64,000 nt of DNA, taken from positions 62,001 to 126,000 of the forward strand of contig NZ_LKEV01000002.1 of the NCBI RefSeq assembly GCF_001412085.1, in the 5' to 3' direction. Source of the stretch: Corynebacterium lowii. GTDB lineage: Bacteria > Actinomycetota > Actinomycetes > Mycobacteriales > Mycobacteriaceae. A model generated the notes under the pieces. It saw only the letters and a program-made list of their open reading frames with translations. It did no database searches and had not been told where the DNA came from. Both the position numbers and the translations under genes were made by a program. This document shows positions 1-8,672 of the stretch, piece after piece (within the stretch, counting starts at the first letter, position 1; every line of letters starts with the position of its first letter).

Positions 1-2868
1 TCCCCTCATTCGGGGCGCCGGATTGTGCTTTCCACCAATATCGCGGAAACCTCGCTCACGGTGCCCGGTATTCACTATGTGGTGGATACCGGCACCGCAC
101 GCATCTCGCGCTATTCCACCCGCACCAAGGTGCAGCGCCTCCCCATCGAACCTATCTCCCAAGCCAGCGCCAATCAGCGCTCGGGCCGTTGCGGGCGCGT
201 GGCCGAGGGCATAGCTATTCGCCTGTATTCGGAAGAGGATTTTGCCTCCCGCCCCGAGTTCACCGACCCGGAGATTCTGCGCACCAACCTCGCTAGCGTG
301 ATTTTGCAGATGGCTTCCCTCAAGCTGGGCGATATTGCGCAATTTCCCTTTGTTCAACCTCCGGAGGCCCGCCACATCCGCGATGGCCTGAATCTTTTAC
401 ATGAGCTGGGAGCCATCTCTCAGCGCCACCACGAGGGGCTACCCAAACTCACCCGCATTGGGCGCGACCTCGCCCGTATTCCCGTGGACCCGCGCCTGGC
501 CCGCATGCTGGTAGAGGCGCATCGCCTGGGCTGCCTGTACGAGGTCATCGTGATCGTAGCCGCCCTGACCACCCAGGATATTCGAGAGCGTCCCCTCGAT
601 CACCAGGCGCAGGCGGACCAAGCCCACGCGCGCTTCCGCAATAAACGCAGCGACTTCCTCAGTTATCTTCAGCTCTGGGATTATCTAGAGGAAAAGCGCA
701 AGGAACTCAGCGGCAATGCCCTGCGCAGGCTTATGAAGGCGGAGTTTTTGCACTATATGCGCTCCCGAGAGTGGCGCGACCTAGTGCGGCAATTGCGCGA
801 AGTATCGCAGCAATTGGGCTGGAATATCCCCGACCCCACCGGCAATGCCGAGGCCATTCATTGCAGTTTGCTGGCCGGTTTGCTCATGAATATCGGCCAG
901 AGAGACGGTGACTCTAAGGAGTTCCACGGCACCCGCAATACCCGCTTTATGGTTTTCCCCGGCTCCGCGCTGGCAAAAAAGCCCCCGGAGTTTGTGATGG
1001 CCGCGGAATTGGTGGAGACCTCGCGGTTATGGGCGCGCGACGTCGCCGCTATCGACCCCGCCTGGGTGGAACGCCTAGCCGGTGACCTGCTCAAACGCCA
1101 ATACTCCGATCCCGCCTGGTACCGCTCCAAGGCGGCCGCGATGGTGCAGGAAAAGGCCACCCTTTACGGAGTCAGCATTTATGCCGACCGCACGGTGCCC
1201 TATCACCGCGTGGATCCGGAAGGCGCCCGCGCCCTGTTTATCCGGCACGCCCTCATCGAAGGGGATTGGGCCACCCGCCACCACTTCTTCCACGAGAACA
1301 CCGCCAAACTCGCCCGCGCCGCCGAGGTGGAGGAGAAGGCTCGCCGCCGTGGGCTGGTGGTTGATGAGGAAACCCTCTTTGAGTTCTATGACCAGCGCCT
1401 ACCGCGCACCATTACCACCGGAGCGCACTTTGATTCCTGGTGGAAGAAAAAGCGACGCGAGGACCCCACCGCTCTGGATTTCTCTCCCGAGGCTCTGCTC
1501 CATGATTCCGCTCAAGAGATTACCGAAGATCTCTTTCCCGATCGCTGGGGAAAGTTCCGCTTGGAATATACTTTTGAGCCCGGTTCACAGCACGACGGCG
1601 TGCGCGTGCTCATTCCCGTGCCCATGCTGGCCAGCGTCGATCCCACGCCTTTCCAATGGCTCGTCCCTGGCATGCGCGAGGAACTCATCACGGAATTAAT
1701 CCGCGGTCTGCCCAAGGGGCTGCGCCGCAGCGTGGTTCCCGCCCCGGATTTTGCCCACAACGTTCTTCCTCTCCTCGATGCAGGACAGGATTTACGCCAA
1801 TCCCTCGCCGAAGGGCTGCGGCGGCTGGGCGGCACCGGTATCGACGCCACCGATTTCTCTCTTGCCTCTCTCCCGCCGCATCTGCGCATGACCTTTGCCG
1901 CGATTAATAAGAAGGGCAAGATCGTGGATTCCGATAAGGACGTCCATGCGTTGCGCCAGCGTCAGGCCGCACAGATTCGCTCGTCGATGGATCGGCTCGG
2001 GAGCTATACGGAGACCACGACGGCCGAGCAGTGGACGGCACAGACTTTGGGTGCTATTCCCGAGACCGTGGCCACCAAAGTCGATGGTCACCAGGTCACC
2101 GCCTACCCCGCATTAAGTCTGCGCGAGGGCAGGGTGAGCGTGGTGGTTTTTCCCACCAAGGCCGCAGCCGAACAGTCCATGCTCACCAGCACGCTGACGC
2201 TGCTCATGCGCAGCATCAAGGTCAATGCCAAGCAGATGGTCAAGGGGCTGCCCCTTCAACAGCGCGTGGCTATCGAGCATTATCCGCACGGTGGCGATGA
2301 AGGCCTAGTGGAGGAGGCTCGCGTGGCCGCTATCCGTGATTTACTCATGGCCGCTGGTGGTCCCGTGCGCGACCCAGAGAAGTTTGAGCAACTACGCAAG
2401 GCCATTGAGCCCAAGGTAGCCGGAGAAGCCCGCCGCGCAGTGGTCACCATCGCTCCCGGTCTCGTTTCCTATGAGCGAATTAAGGAGGAACTGACGCACT
2501 GGGAGGGGCCCGCCATTGATGACATGAATCGGGAGCTAGAGTTTCTTCTTCCGCCCAAGGCCCTCATCGTGCATGGTATTCAGAGGCTCAAACACCTTCC
2601 TCGTTATCTCCAAGCCATGAACCTGCGCTTGGAGGAAATGCCCCGCGATCCCGATAAGGATGCTGACCGGCAGGATGAGGTCGATGCCGTGCGCACTCAC
2701 TTGGATAAAGCCCTGGCGAAGAAGCCAAAGGGTGCTGAGAAAAGCGCACAGGTCAAAGAGATTCAATGGATGATTGAGGAGTTTCGCGTGAGCCTCTTTG
2801 CCCAGCGCTTAGGCACAGCGTATCCGGTGTCTCGCAAGAGGATCACCCGGGCCATTGACAAGCTCTGA
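1..2868 (+). CDS. hrpA: ATP-dependent RNA helicase HrpA, 3' part (5' end outside window)
   Basis: DEAH-box RNA helicase related to E. coli HrpA, which unwinds RNA and acts on stalled or colliding ribosomes. The reading frame is open from base 1, so the ATP-binding N-terminal half lies upstream of the window. What remains starts just before motif V (STNIAETSLT) and includes motif VI (QRSGRCGR). A winged-helix/HA2 region, an OB-fold region and the long DUF3418-type C-terminal domain of bacterial HrpA follow. About 955 codons are visible of an expected ~1300. It ends 19 bp from the convergent nrdR stop with no clear terminator between them. Family assignment is secure. Confidence 0.93.
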   Translation, partial: SPHSGRRIVLSTNIAETSLTVPGIHYVVDTGTARISRYSTRTKVQRLPIEPISQASANQRSGRCGRVAEGIAIRLYSEEDFASRPEFTDPEILRTNLASVILQMASLKLGDIAQFPFVQPPEARHIRDGLNLLHELGAISQRHHEGLPKLTRIGRDLARIPVDPRLARMLVEAHRLGCLYEVIVIVAALTTQDIRERPLDHQAQADQAHARFRNKRSDFLSYLQLWDYLEEKRKELSGNALRRLMKAEFLHYMRSREWRDLVRQLREVSQQLGWNIPDPTGNAEAIHCSLLAGLLMNIGQRDGDSKEFHGTRNTRFMVFPGSALAKKPPEFVMAAELVETSRLWARDVAAIDPAWVERLAGDLLKRQYSDPAWYRSKAAAMVQEKATLYGVSIYADRTVPYHRVDPEGARALFIRHALIEGDWATRHHFFHENTAKLARAAEVEEKARRRGLVVDEETLFEFYDQRLPRTITTGAHFDSWWKKKRREDPTALDFSPEALLHDSAQEITEDLFPDRWGKFRLEYTFEPGSQHDGVRVLIPVPMLASVDPTPFQWLVPGMREELITELIRGLPKGLRRSVVPAPDFAHNVLPLLDAGQDLRQSLAEGLRRLGGTGIDATDFSLASLPPHLRMTFAAINKKGKIVDSDKDVHALRQRQAAQIRSSMDRLGSYTETTTAEQWTAQTLGAIPETVATKVDGHQVTAYPALSLREGRVSVVVFPTKAAAEQSMLTSTLTLLMRSIKVNAKQMVKGLPLQQRVAIEHYPHGGDEGLVEEARVAAIRDLLMAAGGPVRDPEKFEQLRKAIEPKVAGEARRAVVTIAPGLVSYERIKEELTHWEGPAIDDMNRELEFLLPPKALIVHGIQRLKHLPRYLQAMNLRLEEMPRDPDKDADRQDEVDAVRTHLDKALAKKPKGAEKSAQVKEIQWMIEEFRVSLFAQRLGTAYPVSRKRITRAIDKL

Positions 2869-2887
2869 CAAACTCTAGCTCCCGCGG

Positions 2888-3355
2888 TTAGCCACGCTGG
2901 GCGCCTTCCCTGGCGCGGCGGCGCATGAGGCGAATCTCCTTTTCAAAGTCCTCCGCGCAATCGAAGGACTTATATACGGAGGCGAAGCGCAGATAGGCCA
3001 CCTCATCGAGTTCCCGTAGCGGTTCCAGGATCGCCAGGCCAATATCGTTGGCATTGATTTGGGAGCTTCCGTGACTACGCACCGTCTCTTCCACCTGCTG
3101 TGCCAGGCGTTTGAGCGCGTCATCGGAAACATCTCGTCCTTGGCACGCTCGGCGTACACCAACGATCACCTTGTCACGACTAAAAGGCTCCGTTACGCCA
3201 TTGCGCTTGACCACCAGGAGGATGGCCTTTTCCACGGTGGTAAAGCGCCCCGCACAATTGCTGCACTCTCGGCGGCGTCGGATAGCGGCTCCCGCATCCA
3301 CCACGCGGGAATCAATGACGCGCGAGTGGGTGTGATGACAAAAAGGGCAGTACAC
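2888..3355 (-). CDS. nrdR: Transcriptional repressor NrdR
   Basis: NrdR senses ATP/dATP and represses ribonucleotide reductase operons. The 155-residue product has the N-terminal zinc ribbon (Cys pairs in CPFC and CSNC, with the R-R-R-R-E-C stretch) followed by an ATP-cone domain (about residues 45-135); this is the normal family length. I place the start at GTG 3355, giving V/M-Y-C-P-F-C as in other NrdR proteins. A strong AGGAGG lies 11 nt upstream. The earlier GTG at 3364 has only 2 nt between itself and the AGGAGG. It sits between hrpA and divS, the usual corynebacterial order. Confidence 0.95.
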   Translation of the reverse strand: MYCPFCHHTHSRVIDSRVVDAGAAIRRRRECSNCAGRFTTVEKAILLVVKRNGVTEPFSRDKVIVGVRRACQGRDVSDDALKRLAQQVEETVRSHGSSQINANDIGLAILEPLRELDEVAYLRFASVYKSFDCAEDFEKEIRLMRRRAREGAQRG

Positions 3356-3414
3356 GGAAAGCACATCCTCCTGAGCTGGAAACGGGCGTAGTAAATGTGA
3401 TCCATTCTATTTCC

Positions 3415-3774
3415 TCATCGCGGCTGCCCCAGCATCGCTGTGCTACTTGGGTCGGTCTGGGTAGCCACCGTCGAAGGTTCCTGGCCGTCATCCGCTAGGA
3501 ATACCCCTCCCAAGACAATGCTTAAGCCAAAAGCGCCACCCACGAGGTAGGTGGTGAGGCGATCGCTAAAGCTGCGTCGCGTGGGTGTTCCCGCCCCTTT
3601 TTCCCGCTGTGGAGAAGAGTGTTCTCCCCCAAGAAAAGGGTGCTCTATCGAACGGGTGAGTGTTCGAACATGGGAGACAGAAAGCGATTCCACCGGCTCC
3701 CAAATGGCAGCGGGAGGAGCCGCCTCAAAGGAAGCAGAACGGGAGTTATCCAGGGGAGAAAGAGAGAGTGTCAT
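3415..3774 (-). CDS. divS: DivS-like SOS-induced cell division suppressor
   Basis: Small 119-residue protein with a hydrophilic N-terminal half, one transmembrane segment (TTYLVGGAFGLSIVLGGVFL, about residues 75-95) and a short Ser/Thr-rich tail. Its position between nrdR and divergent lexA, and its topology, match C. glutamicum DivS, an SOS-induced septation inhibitor. Mycobacterial ChiZ sits at the same locus but carries a LysM domain, and I see none here. The start at ATG 3774 has AAAGGA 5 nt upstream; an open frame runs further upstream without a ribosome site. An SOS box lies about 70 bp upstream. Sequence similarity in this family is low, so the name rests on synteny plus the single membrane helix. 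Confidence 0.75.
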   Translation of the reverse strand: MTLSLSPLDNSRSASFEAAPPAAIWEPVESLSVSHVRTLTRSIEHPFLGGEHSSPQREKGAGTPTRRSFSDRLTTYLVGGAFGLSIVLGGVFLADDGQEPSTVATQTDPSSTAMLGQPR

Positions 3775-3845
3775 GGGATTCCTTTCATCGGTGCCGCCAG
3801 CATAAAGCGGCGGTGGGACATATCGAATACTTAGGAACATGACCC

Positions 3846-3861
3846 TAGATCAAGTGTTCGA
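3846..3861 (-). promoter_or_regulatory. Probable LexA (SOS) box upstream of divS
   Basis: TAGATCAAGTGTTCGA fits the corynebacterial SOS consensus (TCGAA-M-A-NN-TGTTCGA, as I recall it) at 12 of 14 defined positions, read towards divS. A second inverted TCGA pair overlaps it at 3858-3874. Confidence 0.6.
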
Positions 3862-3925
3862 TAGAAGCGTTCGACCCCTGTTATACCACCCTCCTCCTCC
3901 ACCGTCTAGCCCACGGGAAAAATTT

Positions 3926-3941
3926 TCGAACACCAGTCCCA
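3926..3941 (+). promoter_or_regulatory. Probable LexA (SOS) box upstream of lexA
   Basis: TCGAACACCAGTCCCA has a perfect left half-site (TCGAACA) and a decayed right half. It lies about 20 bp upstream of a -10-like TAGAGT at 3961-3966, the right place for lexA autoregulation. Confidence 0.5.
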
Positions 3942-4002
3942 AATACCCTGCCCGGTTGTGTAGAGTGAAGTGCATTGGAACCGCACAGCGAAGGAGTTTT
4001 TC

Positions 4003-4716
4003 ATGCCACGCTCGTCCAACCGCACGGGAAGCAACGCCGATACCCCCGACCTCTCCGCGCTTTCTCCGCGGCAGCGGCGCATCTTGGAGGTCATCCGCGA
4101 TGCCGTTGTACTGCGCGGCTACCCGCCGAGCATTCGAGAAATCGGTGATGCCGCAGGACTACAGTCCACCTCCTCCGTGGCTTACCAGCTAAAAGAGCTG
4201 GAGAAAAAGGGCTTTCTCCGGCGCGATCCCAATAAGCCGCGCGCTGTGGACGTGCGTCACCTGCCCGGTGATAGCCCCGCGCCGCGTTCCTCCGCCCCCA
4301 AGGCCACACAGCCCCCCGCCGATACCCCGCCGCAGGCCGCCGCCACCTCCTACGTGCCCATCGTGGGCAGCATAGCGGCAGGTTCCCCCATTCTTGCCGA
4401 GGAAAATGTGGATGATTATTTTCCTCTTCCCAGCGAGGTGGTGGGCGACGGGGATCTCTACATGCTCAAGGTCTCCGGGGAATCCATGCGCGACGCGGGA
4501 ATCCTGCACGGTGATTGGATCGTGGTGCGTTCCCAGCCCGTAGCGGAGGAAGGAGAGTTCGTAGCCGCTCTCATTGAGGGGGAGGCCACGGTTAAGGAGT
4601 TTCACCGAGACTCCACGGGAGTATGGCTACTTCCCCACAACGAGGCCTTTGACCCCATCGACGGCACCCATGCGCACATCATGGGCAAAGTGGTATCGGT
4701 GATGCGAAAACTGTAG
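4003..4716 (+). CDS. lexA: SOS repressor LexA
   Basis: Represses DNA-damage genes and self-cleaves when RecA is activated. The 237-residue protein has an N-terminal winged helix ([11 protein letters not shown] then the PPSIREIG recognition region), a Pro/Ala linker, and a C-terminal S24 peptidase fold. The Ala-Gly cleavage site is visible in SIAAGSP, the catalytic Ser in SGESM and the Lys in EATVKEF. Start ATG 4003 follows AAGGAG by 6 nt; an in-frame ATG at 3970 has no ribosome site. It is divergent from divS, with SOS boxes in the shared upstream region. Confidence 0.97.
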   Translation: MPRSSNRTGSNADTPDLSALSPRQRRILEVIRDAVVLRGYPPSIREIGDAAGLQSTSSVAYQLKELEKKGFLRRDPNKPRAVDVRHLPGDSPAPRSSAPKATQPPADTPPQAAATSYVPIVGSIAAGSPILAEENVDDYFPLPSEVVGDGDLYMLKVSGESMRDAGILHGDWIVVRSQPVAEEGEFVAALIEGEATVKEFHRDSTGVWLLPHNEAFDPIDGTHAHIMGKVVSVMRKL

Positions 4717-4907
4717 GAAAATCACCCCCATAAGAGGGGAATCTGCGCATATCCCCCTCCCCTTTCCCACTTTCTGACCTCCCCTTTCAATCCGAGCCCA
4801 CACTAGCTCAACTAAAACCACAAAAGAATGTGTGCTTTTTATGGAAAGATGGAGGCTGAACAGAGTTCCGTATCCCGGATATGTCCGATTGGAAAGGAAA
4901 TACCGTC
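4717..4907. other. lexA-sugR intergenic region
   Basis: 190 bp between lexA and sugR. A short CCCC/GGGG hairpin just after the lexA stop (about 4722-4741) could aid termination but has no T-run. The later A/T-richer half should hold the sugR promoter, which I cannot place with confidence. Confidence 0.4.
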
Positions 4908-5690
4908 ATGTACGCAGAGGAACGCCGGCGTCAGATCGCCGCACAAACTGCCGTGGAAGGCAGGGTGAACGTGACGGACCTTTCCCGCAAGTTCAACGTC
5001 ACGGCAGAAACCATCCGCCGTGACCTCGCGGTTTTGGATCGAGATGGCATCGTGCACCGCGTACATGGAGGGGCCGTCGCCACCCAGTCATTCCAAACCA
5101 CCGAGCTTTCCCTTGATGCCCGTTTGCGTTCCGCCCCCACGGCTAAATCTGCCATCGCCCGCGCGGCACTCAACTTCCTCCCGGATACCCCCGGCGGCAG
5201 CCTCTTCCTCGATGCCGGCACCACCGTCACCGCCCTCGCAGACCTCATCGCCGATGCCCCCCAGGCGCACCAGTGGCCCATCGTCACCAATAGCCTGCCC
5301 ATCGCACTGACGATGGCCAATAAGGGCCTCAGTGAGATTCAACTACTCGGCGGATCGGTGCGTGCGATCACCCAAGCGGTAGTGGGCGATACCGCGCTGC
5401 GCACCCTCGCCCTCATGCGCGCCGATGTGGCCTTCATCGGCACCAATGCACTCACCCTCGATCACGGCCTTTCCACCGCAGATGCCCAGGAGGCCGCTAT
5501 CAAATCCGCGATGGTCACCAATGCCCGCCGCGTGGTAGTGCTGTGCGATTCCAGCAAAATCGGCAACGACTACCTAGTGAGTTTCGCCGCCATTGGCGAT
5601 ATTGACGTGGTGATTACCGATGCCAATGCCCCCGAATCCTATGTGCAGAGCCTTCGGGATCGAGATGTGCAGGTGGTTCTCGCCTCCTAG
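4908..5690 (+). CDS. sugR: DeoR-family regulator of sugar uptake, SugR
   Basis: 260-residue DeoR-type repressor. The N-terminal helix-turn-helix is obvious (VNVTDLSRKFNVTAETIRRD then LDRDGIVHRVHGGA). A sugar-phosphate-sensing DeoR C-terminal domain follows, with FLDAGTT near residue 103 and a GTNA-L-DHGLST stretch. In C. glutamicum, SugR between lexA and ptsI represses ptsI, ptsH, ptsG, ptsF and ptsS and is released by fructose phosphates. Here it is likewise convergent with ptsI and beside fruK-ptsF-ptsH. Start ATG 4908 (MYAEERRRQ) is preceded by GGAAAGGA. Confidence 0.9.
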   Translation: MYAEERRRQIAAQTAVEGRVNVTDLSRKFNVTAETIRRDLAVLDRDGIVHRVHGGAVATQSFQTTELSLDARLRSAPTAKSAIARAALNFLPDTPGGSLFLDAGTTVTALADLIADAPQAHQWPIVTNSLPIALTMANKGLSEIQLLGGSVRAITQAVVGDTALRTLALMRADVAFIGTNALTLDHGLSTADAQEAAIKSAMVTNARRVVVLCDSSKIGNDYLVSFAAIGDIDVVITDANAPESYVQSLRDRDVQVVLAS

Positions 5691-5743
5691 CGCCCCCACC
5701 CACGCCAAACCCCACCTGCACACGTCCCGCGCTGAGGCCAGAA

Positions 5744-7443
5744 TTATACGGCCAGCACCGCAGGCACGGCATCGCGGGCTTCGGAGGCACCCTCGGAGGC
5801 CAGGGCGGCGTCGGCAGCAGACTGACACTGCTCCAAAGTGACCTCCGCGAGCTGCGCACCCACCCCGGCCACGGCGGTGGACGCAGCGGAAAGGGAGTTC
5901 ACGCCCAGCCCGGTGAGCACGCAGGCAAGCAGCGGATCGGCGGCGGCCTCGCCACATACGCCCACGGCGGTGTTGGTATCGCGGCCCACCACGCAGGTGT
6001 GCTGAATAAGGCGGAGCACGGCGGGCTGCCAGGGATCGGTGAGGTAAGCCAGCTGGGAGGAAAGGCGATCGGCGGCCATCGTGTACTGGGTGAGATCGTT
6101 GGTACCGATGGACACGAAATCCAGGTGCGGCATGATCTTATCGGCCATGAGCGCCGCCGCCGGAACCTCAATCATCGCGCCCGGAGTCAGGCCGCGCTCC
6201 TTACACAGGGAGGCAAACCACTCGGCCTCACGCGCGGTGGAAACCATCGGGGCCATCACCCACGTGGGAGCCTGGTCGCCACGCCCCTGCGCGGCCTGCG
6301 CAATCGCATCGAGCTGGCGGGTGAGCAGGGCCTCGTTATCGCGGGCGATGCGCAGGCCGCGCACGCCCAGGGCAGGGTTTTCTTCCTCGCTCATGTTGGC
6401 GTAGGCAATGGGCTTATCGGAGCCGGCATCCAGGGTGCGCACCACCACCTTGGACTCGGGGAAGGCCGCAAAGACCTTGCCATACAGCGCCGCCTGCTCC
6501 TCCACCGAGGGCTCCTCGGTAGCGGAGAGGAAGCTCATCTCCGTGCGATAAAGGCCAATGCCCTCGGCCTGGGTTTCCGAGGCAATGCGCGCCGCGTTCG
6601 CGTCCTGCACATTGGCCAAAAGCTGCACCCGGTGATCGTCCTTAGTGCGGGCCGGGCCGGTCCACTGGGCAATCTTGGCGGCGCGCTCCTGAGATTCTTT
6701 GACCATGCGGGCGGACTCCACCGGATCGGCACCGCTGCGCACGGTGCCCAGGGAGCCGTCGATAAGCACTTTTGCCCCGCCTGGAACTCGCGGATGGACG
6801 AACCTGCGGCGACGATGCAGGGCAGGTTCAGCTGGCGGGCGATAATCGCCGTGTGGCTGGTGGGGCCGCCTAATTCGGTGACCAAGCCGCGGTAGTGGTC
6901 GATGTCGAGCGCGGCGGTATCGGCCGGGGAAAGATCATCAGCAAAGAGCACCGCCTCGCCGTCGATGGCGGGCAGACCCGGTTCTTCCTCACCCCGCAGC
7001 TGCGCAATCACGCGATCGCGGATGTCCTTCAAATCCGTGGTGCGCTCGGCCATGACCCCGCCTGCGGCGTTAAACATAGCCACGAACTTGGCCGTGGCCT
7101 CTACCACGGCATAGGGAGCGTCCGTGCCCGATCGGATATTCTTACGCACCGCCTTGCGCCATCCGCGGTCACGCACCATGCCCGCCGTGGCGGCCAGCAC
7201 CTCGGCGGCGGGGCCTTCGGCGTTTTCGGCGCGCCGATCAAGGCGCTCGGCTACCGTATCCGCGGCGCTCACGAACCGCTCATATTCACCATCGCGGTCC
7301 TCCTCCGCAATGGTGTGGCCGCTGGTGGGAAGTTCGGGGCGCGGGCGAACCCAAACAACGTCCGCATAGGCGATGCCCGCGACCACACCGGTCCCCTTGG
7401 CGATGAGGTGGTCAGAAGCGTTATTTCCAGAACCTTCGGTCAT
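5744..7443 (-). pseudogene. ptsI: PTS enzyme I, frameshifted as sequenced
   Basis: Phosphoenolpyruvate-protein phosphotransferase, which passes phosphate from PEP to HPr. The N-terminal part (7443 down to about 6779) includes the phospho-His motif GGPTSHTAIIARQ. The C-terminal PEP-binding part (about 6772 to 5744) has LRIARD, SIGTNDLTQY and GVCGEAA. They lie in different frames. Reading through requires one extra G in the G4 run at 6775-6778 (minus strand): as written A-G-Q-K-C-L, restored A-G-A-K-V-L-I-D-G. The restored protein is about 566 residues, normal for the family. Either a real inactivating deletion or a homopolymer error. The start at ATG 7443 is supported by a leaderless -10. It is divergent from fruK. 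Confidence 0.85.
6757..6767 (-). repeat. 11-bp core of the repeated 13-mer
   Basis: GCTTATCGACG followed by GC instead of CC; inside ptsI. Confidence 0.7.
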
Positions 7444-7450
7444 GCGCCCC

Positions 7451-7456
7451 ACTCTA
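7451..7456 (-). promoter_or_regulatory. -10 element for leaderless ptsI transcript
   Basis: TAGAGT read towards ptsI, 7 nt before ATG 7443. There is no Shine-Dalgarno, so transcription probably starts at the initiation codon. Confidence 0.55.
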
Positions 7457-7650
7457 GCCGGGAAAACGCGCACCATGCCACAGCAACGTGCCCGAACACT
7501 CGCATATCCCACCCAAACAAACATCTGATCTCTTGACTTTCCCCCATCGAAAGAAAGAATTAAGACATAATCAAACATCAATAGTGACGTTCGTCTCTAC
7601 CTGTCGAGCCTGTCCCCGTACTGTCCCCCATCTATCCCCAAGGAATCTCC

Positions 7651-8640
7651 GTGATCCTCACCTTCACCCCTAACCCCAGCGTAGACACCACATTGACGCT
7701 CTCCGAACCCCTCGCCCCCGGCTCCGTGCATAGACTCACGGACATTACTCGGGTGGCCGGCGGAAAGGGAGTCAACGTCGCTCACGCCGCACACCTCGCC
7801 GGGCACCCCACCCTGGCGCTCTTCCCAGCCTCCTCCCGCGATCCTTTCGTGGAACTAGCCACCCAGGCCGCCATCCCCTTCCAGGCCATCGAGATGGATG
7901 AACGAGTGCGTACCAACACCACCGTTACTCAACCCGACGGCACCACCACCAAGCTCAACGGTCCCGGCCCCCAGATCAGCGAGGAGCTCCGCGAGGAACT
8001 CACCCGCGAACTCGTAGCCGCCGCCCAGCGCGAGGGCGCGCAGTGGATCTCGCTCTCCGGTTCCCTGCCCCCCGGTGTGCCGGTGGGGTGGTACGGGGAC
8101 CTCGTGGCAACCCTGCGCACAGCGGTTCCGCACGCGCGCATCGCCGTGGATACCTCCGACGCCGCCATGATCGCCCTGGGTGAGAGCTTCCAGCACTCCA
8201 CCCCTCACCTCATCAAGCCCAATGGGCTGGAACTGGGGCAACTGGTGGGCACCGATGGCGAGCAACTAGAGGCCCAGGCCGAGCAGGGTAACTTCGGCCC
8301 CACCGTAGAGGCCGCGCGCACCATCGTGACCCAAGGGGTCGAATCCGTGCTGGTGACCCTCGGTGGAGCCGGGGCCATTCTGGTTACCGGCGAGGGAGCC
8401 TGGAAGGCCACGCCGCCGCCGATCTCCGTGGTCTCTACCGTGGGCGCCGGGGATAGTTCCCTAGCCGGGTACATGCTTGCCGACGCCGAGGGCACTACCC
8501 CCGCCGAGTGCCTGCGCCGCGCCGTGGCCTACGGCAGCGCAGCCGCCAGCCTCCCGGGCACTACCCTGCCGCGCCCGGATCAGGTCAATATCGCAGACAC
8601 TCACGTCACGGCGATCGAGCCCACCGCCGAATCTCTCTAG
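7651..8640 (+). CDS. fruK: 1-phosphofructokinase (PfkB family)
   Basis: Phosphorylates fructose 1-phosphate, made by the fructose PTS, to fructose 1,6-bisphosphate. The 329-residue PfkB-family protein has FTPNPSVDTT at the N terminus, the VAGGKGVNVA substrate loop near residue 37, and the C-terminal GAGDSSLAGY stretch with the catalytic Asp. Start is GTG 7651, 5 nt after AAGGA. It lies directly upstream of ptsF in the same direction, so the pair forms a fructose operon. The usual fruR gene upstream is absent; a TTGACT lies about 120 bp before the start. Confidence 0.95.
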   Translation: MILTFTPNPSVDTTLTLSEPLAPGSVHRLTDITRVAGGKGVNVAHAAHLAGHPTLALFPASSRDPFVELATQAAIPFQAIEMDERVRTNTTVTQPDGTTTKLNGPGPQISEELREELTRELVAAAQREGAQWISLSGSLPPGVPVGWYGDLVATLRTAVPHARIAVDTSDAAMIALGESFQHSTPHLIKPNGLELGQLVGTDGEQLEAQAEQGNFGPTVEAARTIVTQGVESVLVTLGGAGAILVTGEGAWKATPPPISVVSTVGAGDSSLAGYMLADAEGTTPAECLRRAVAYGSAAASLPGTTLPRPDQVNIADTHVTAIEPTAESL

Positions 8641-8672
8641 CCTACAAATACATATCTGCTAAGGATTTTCCT

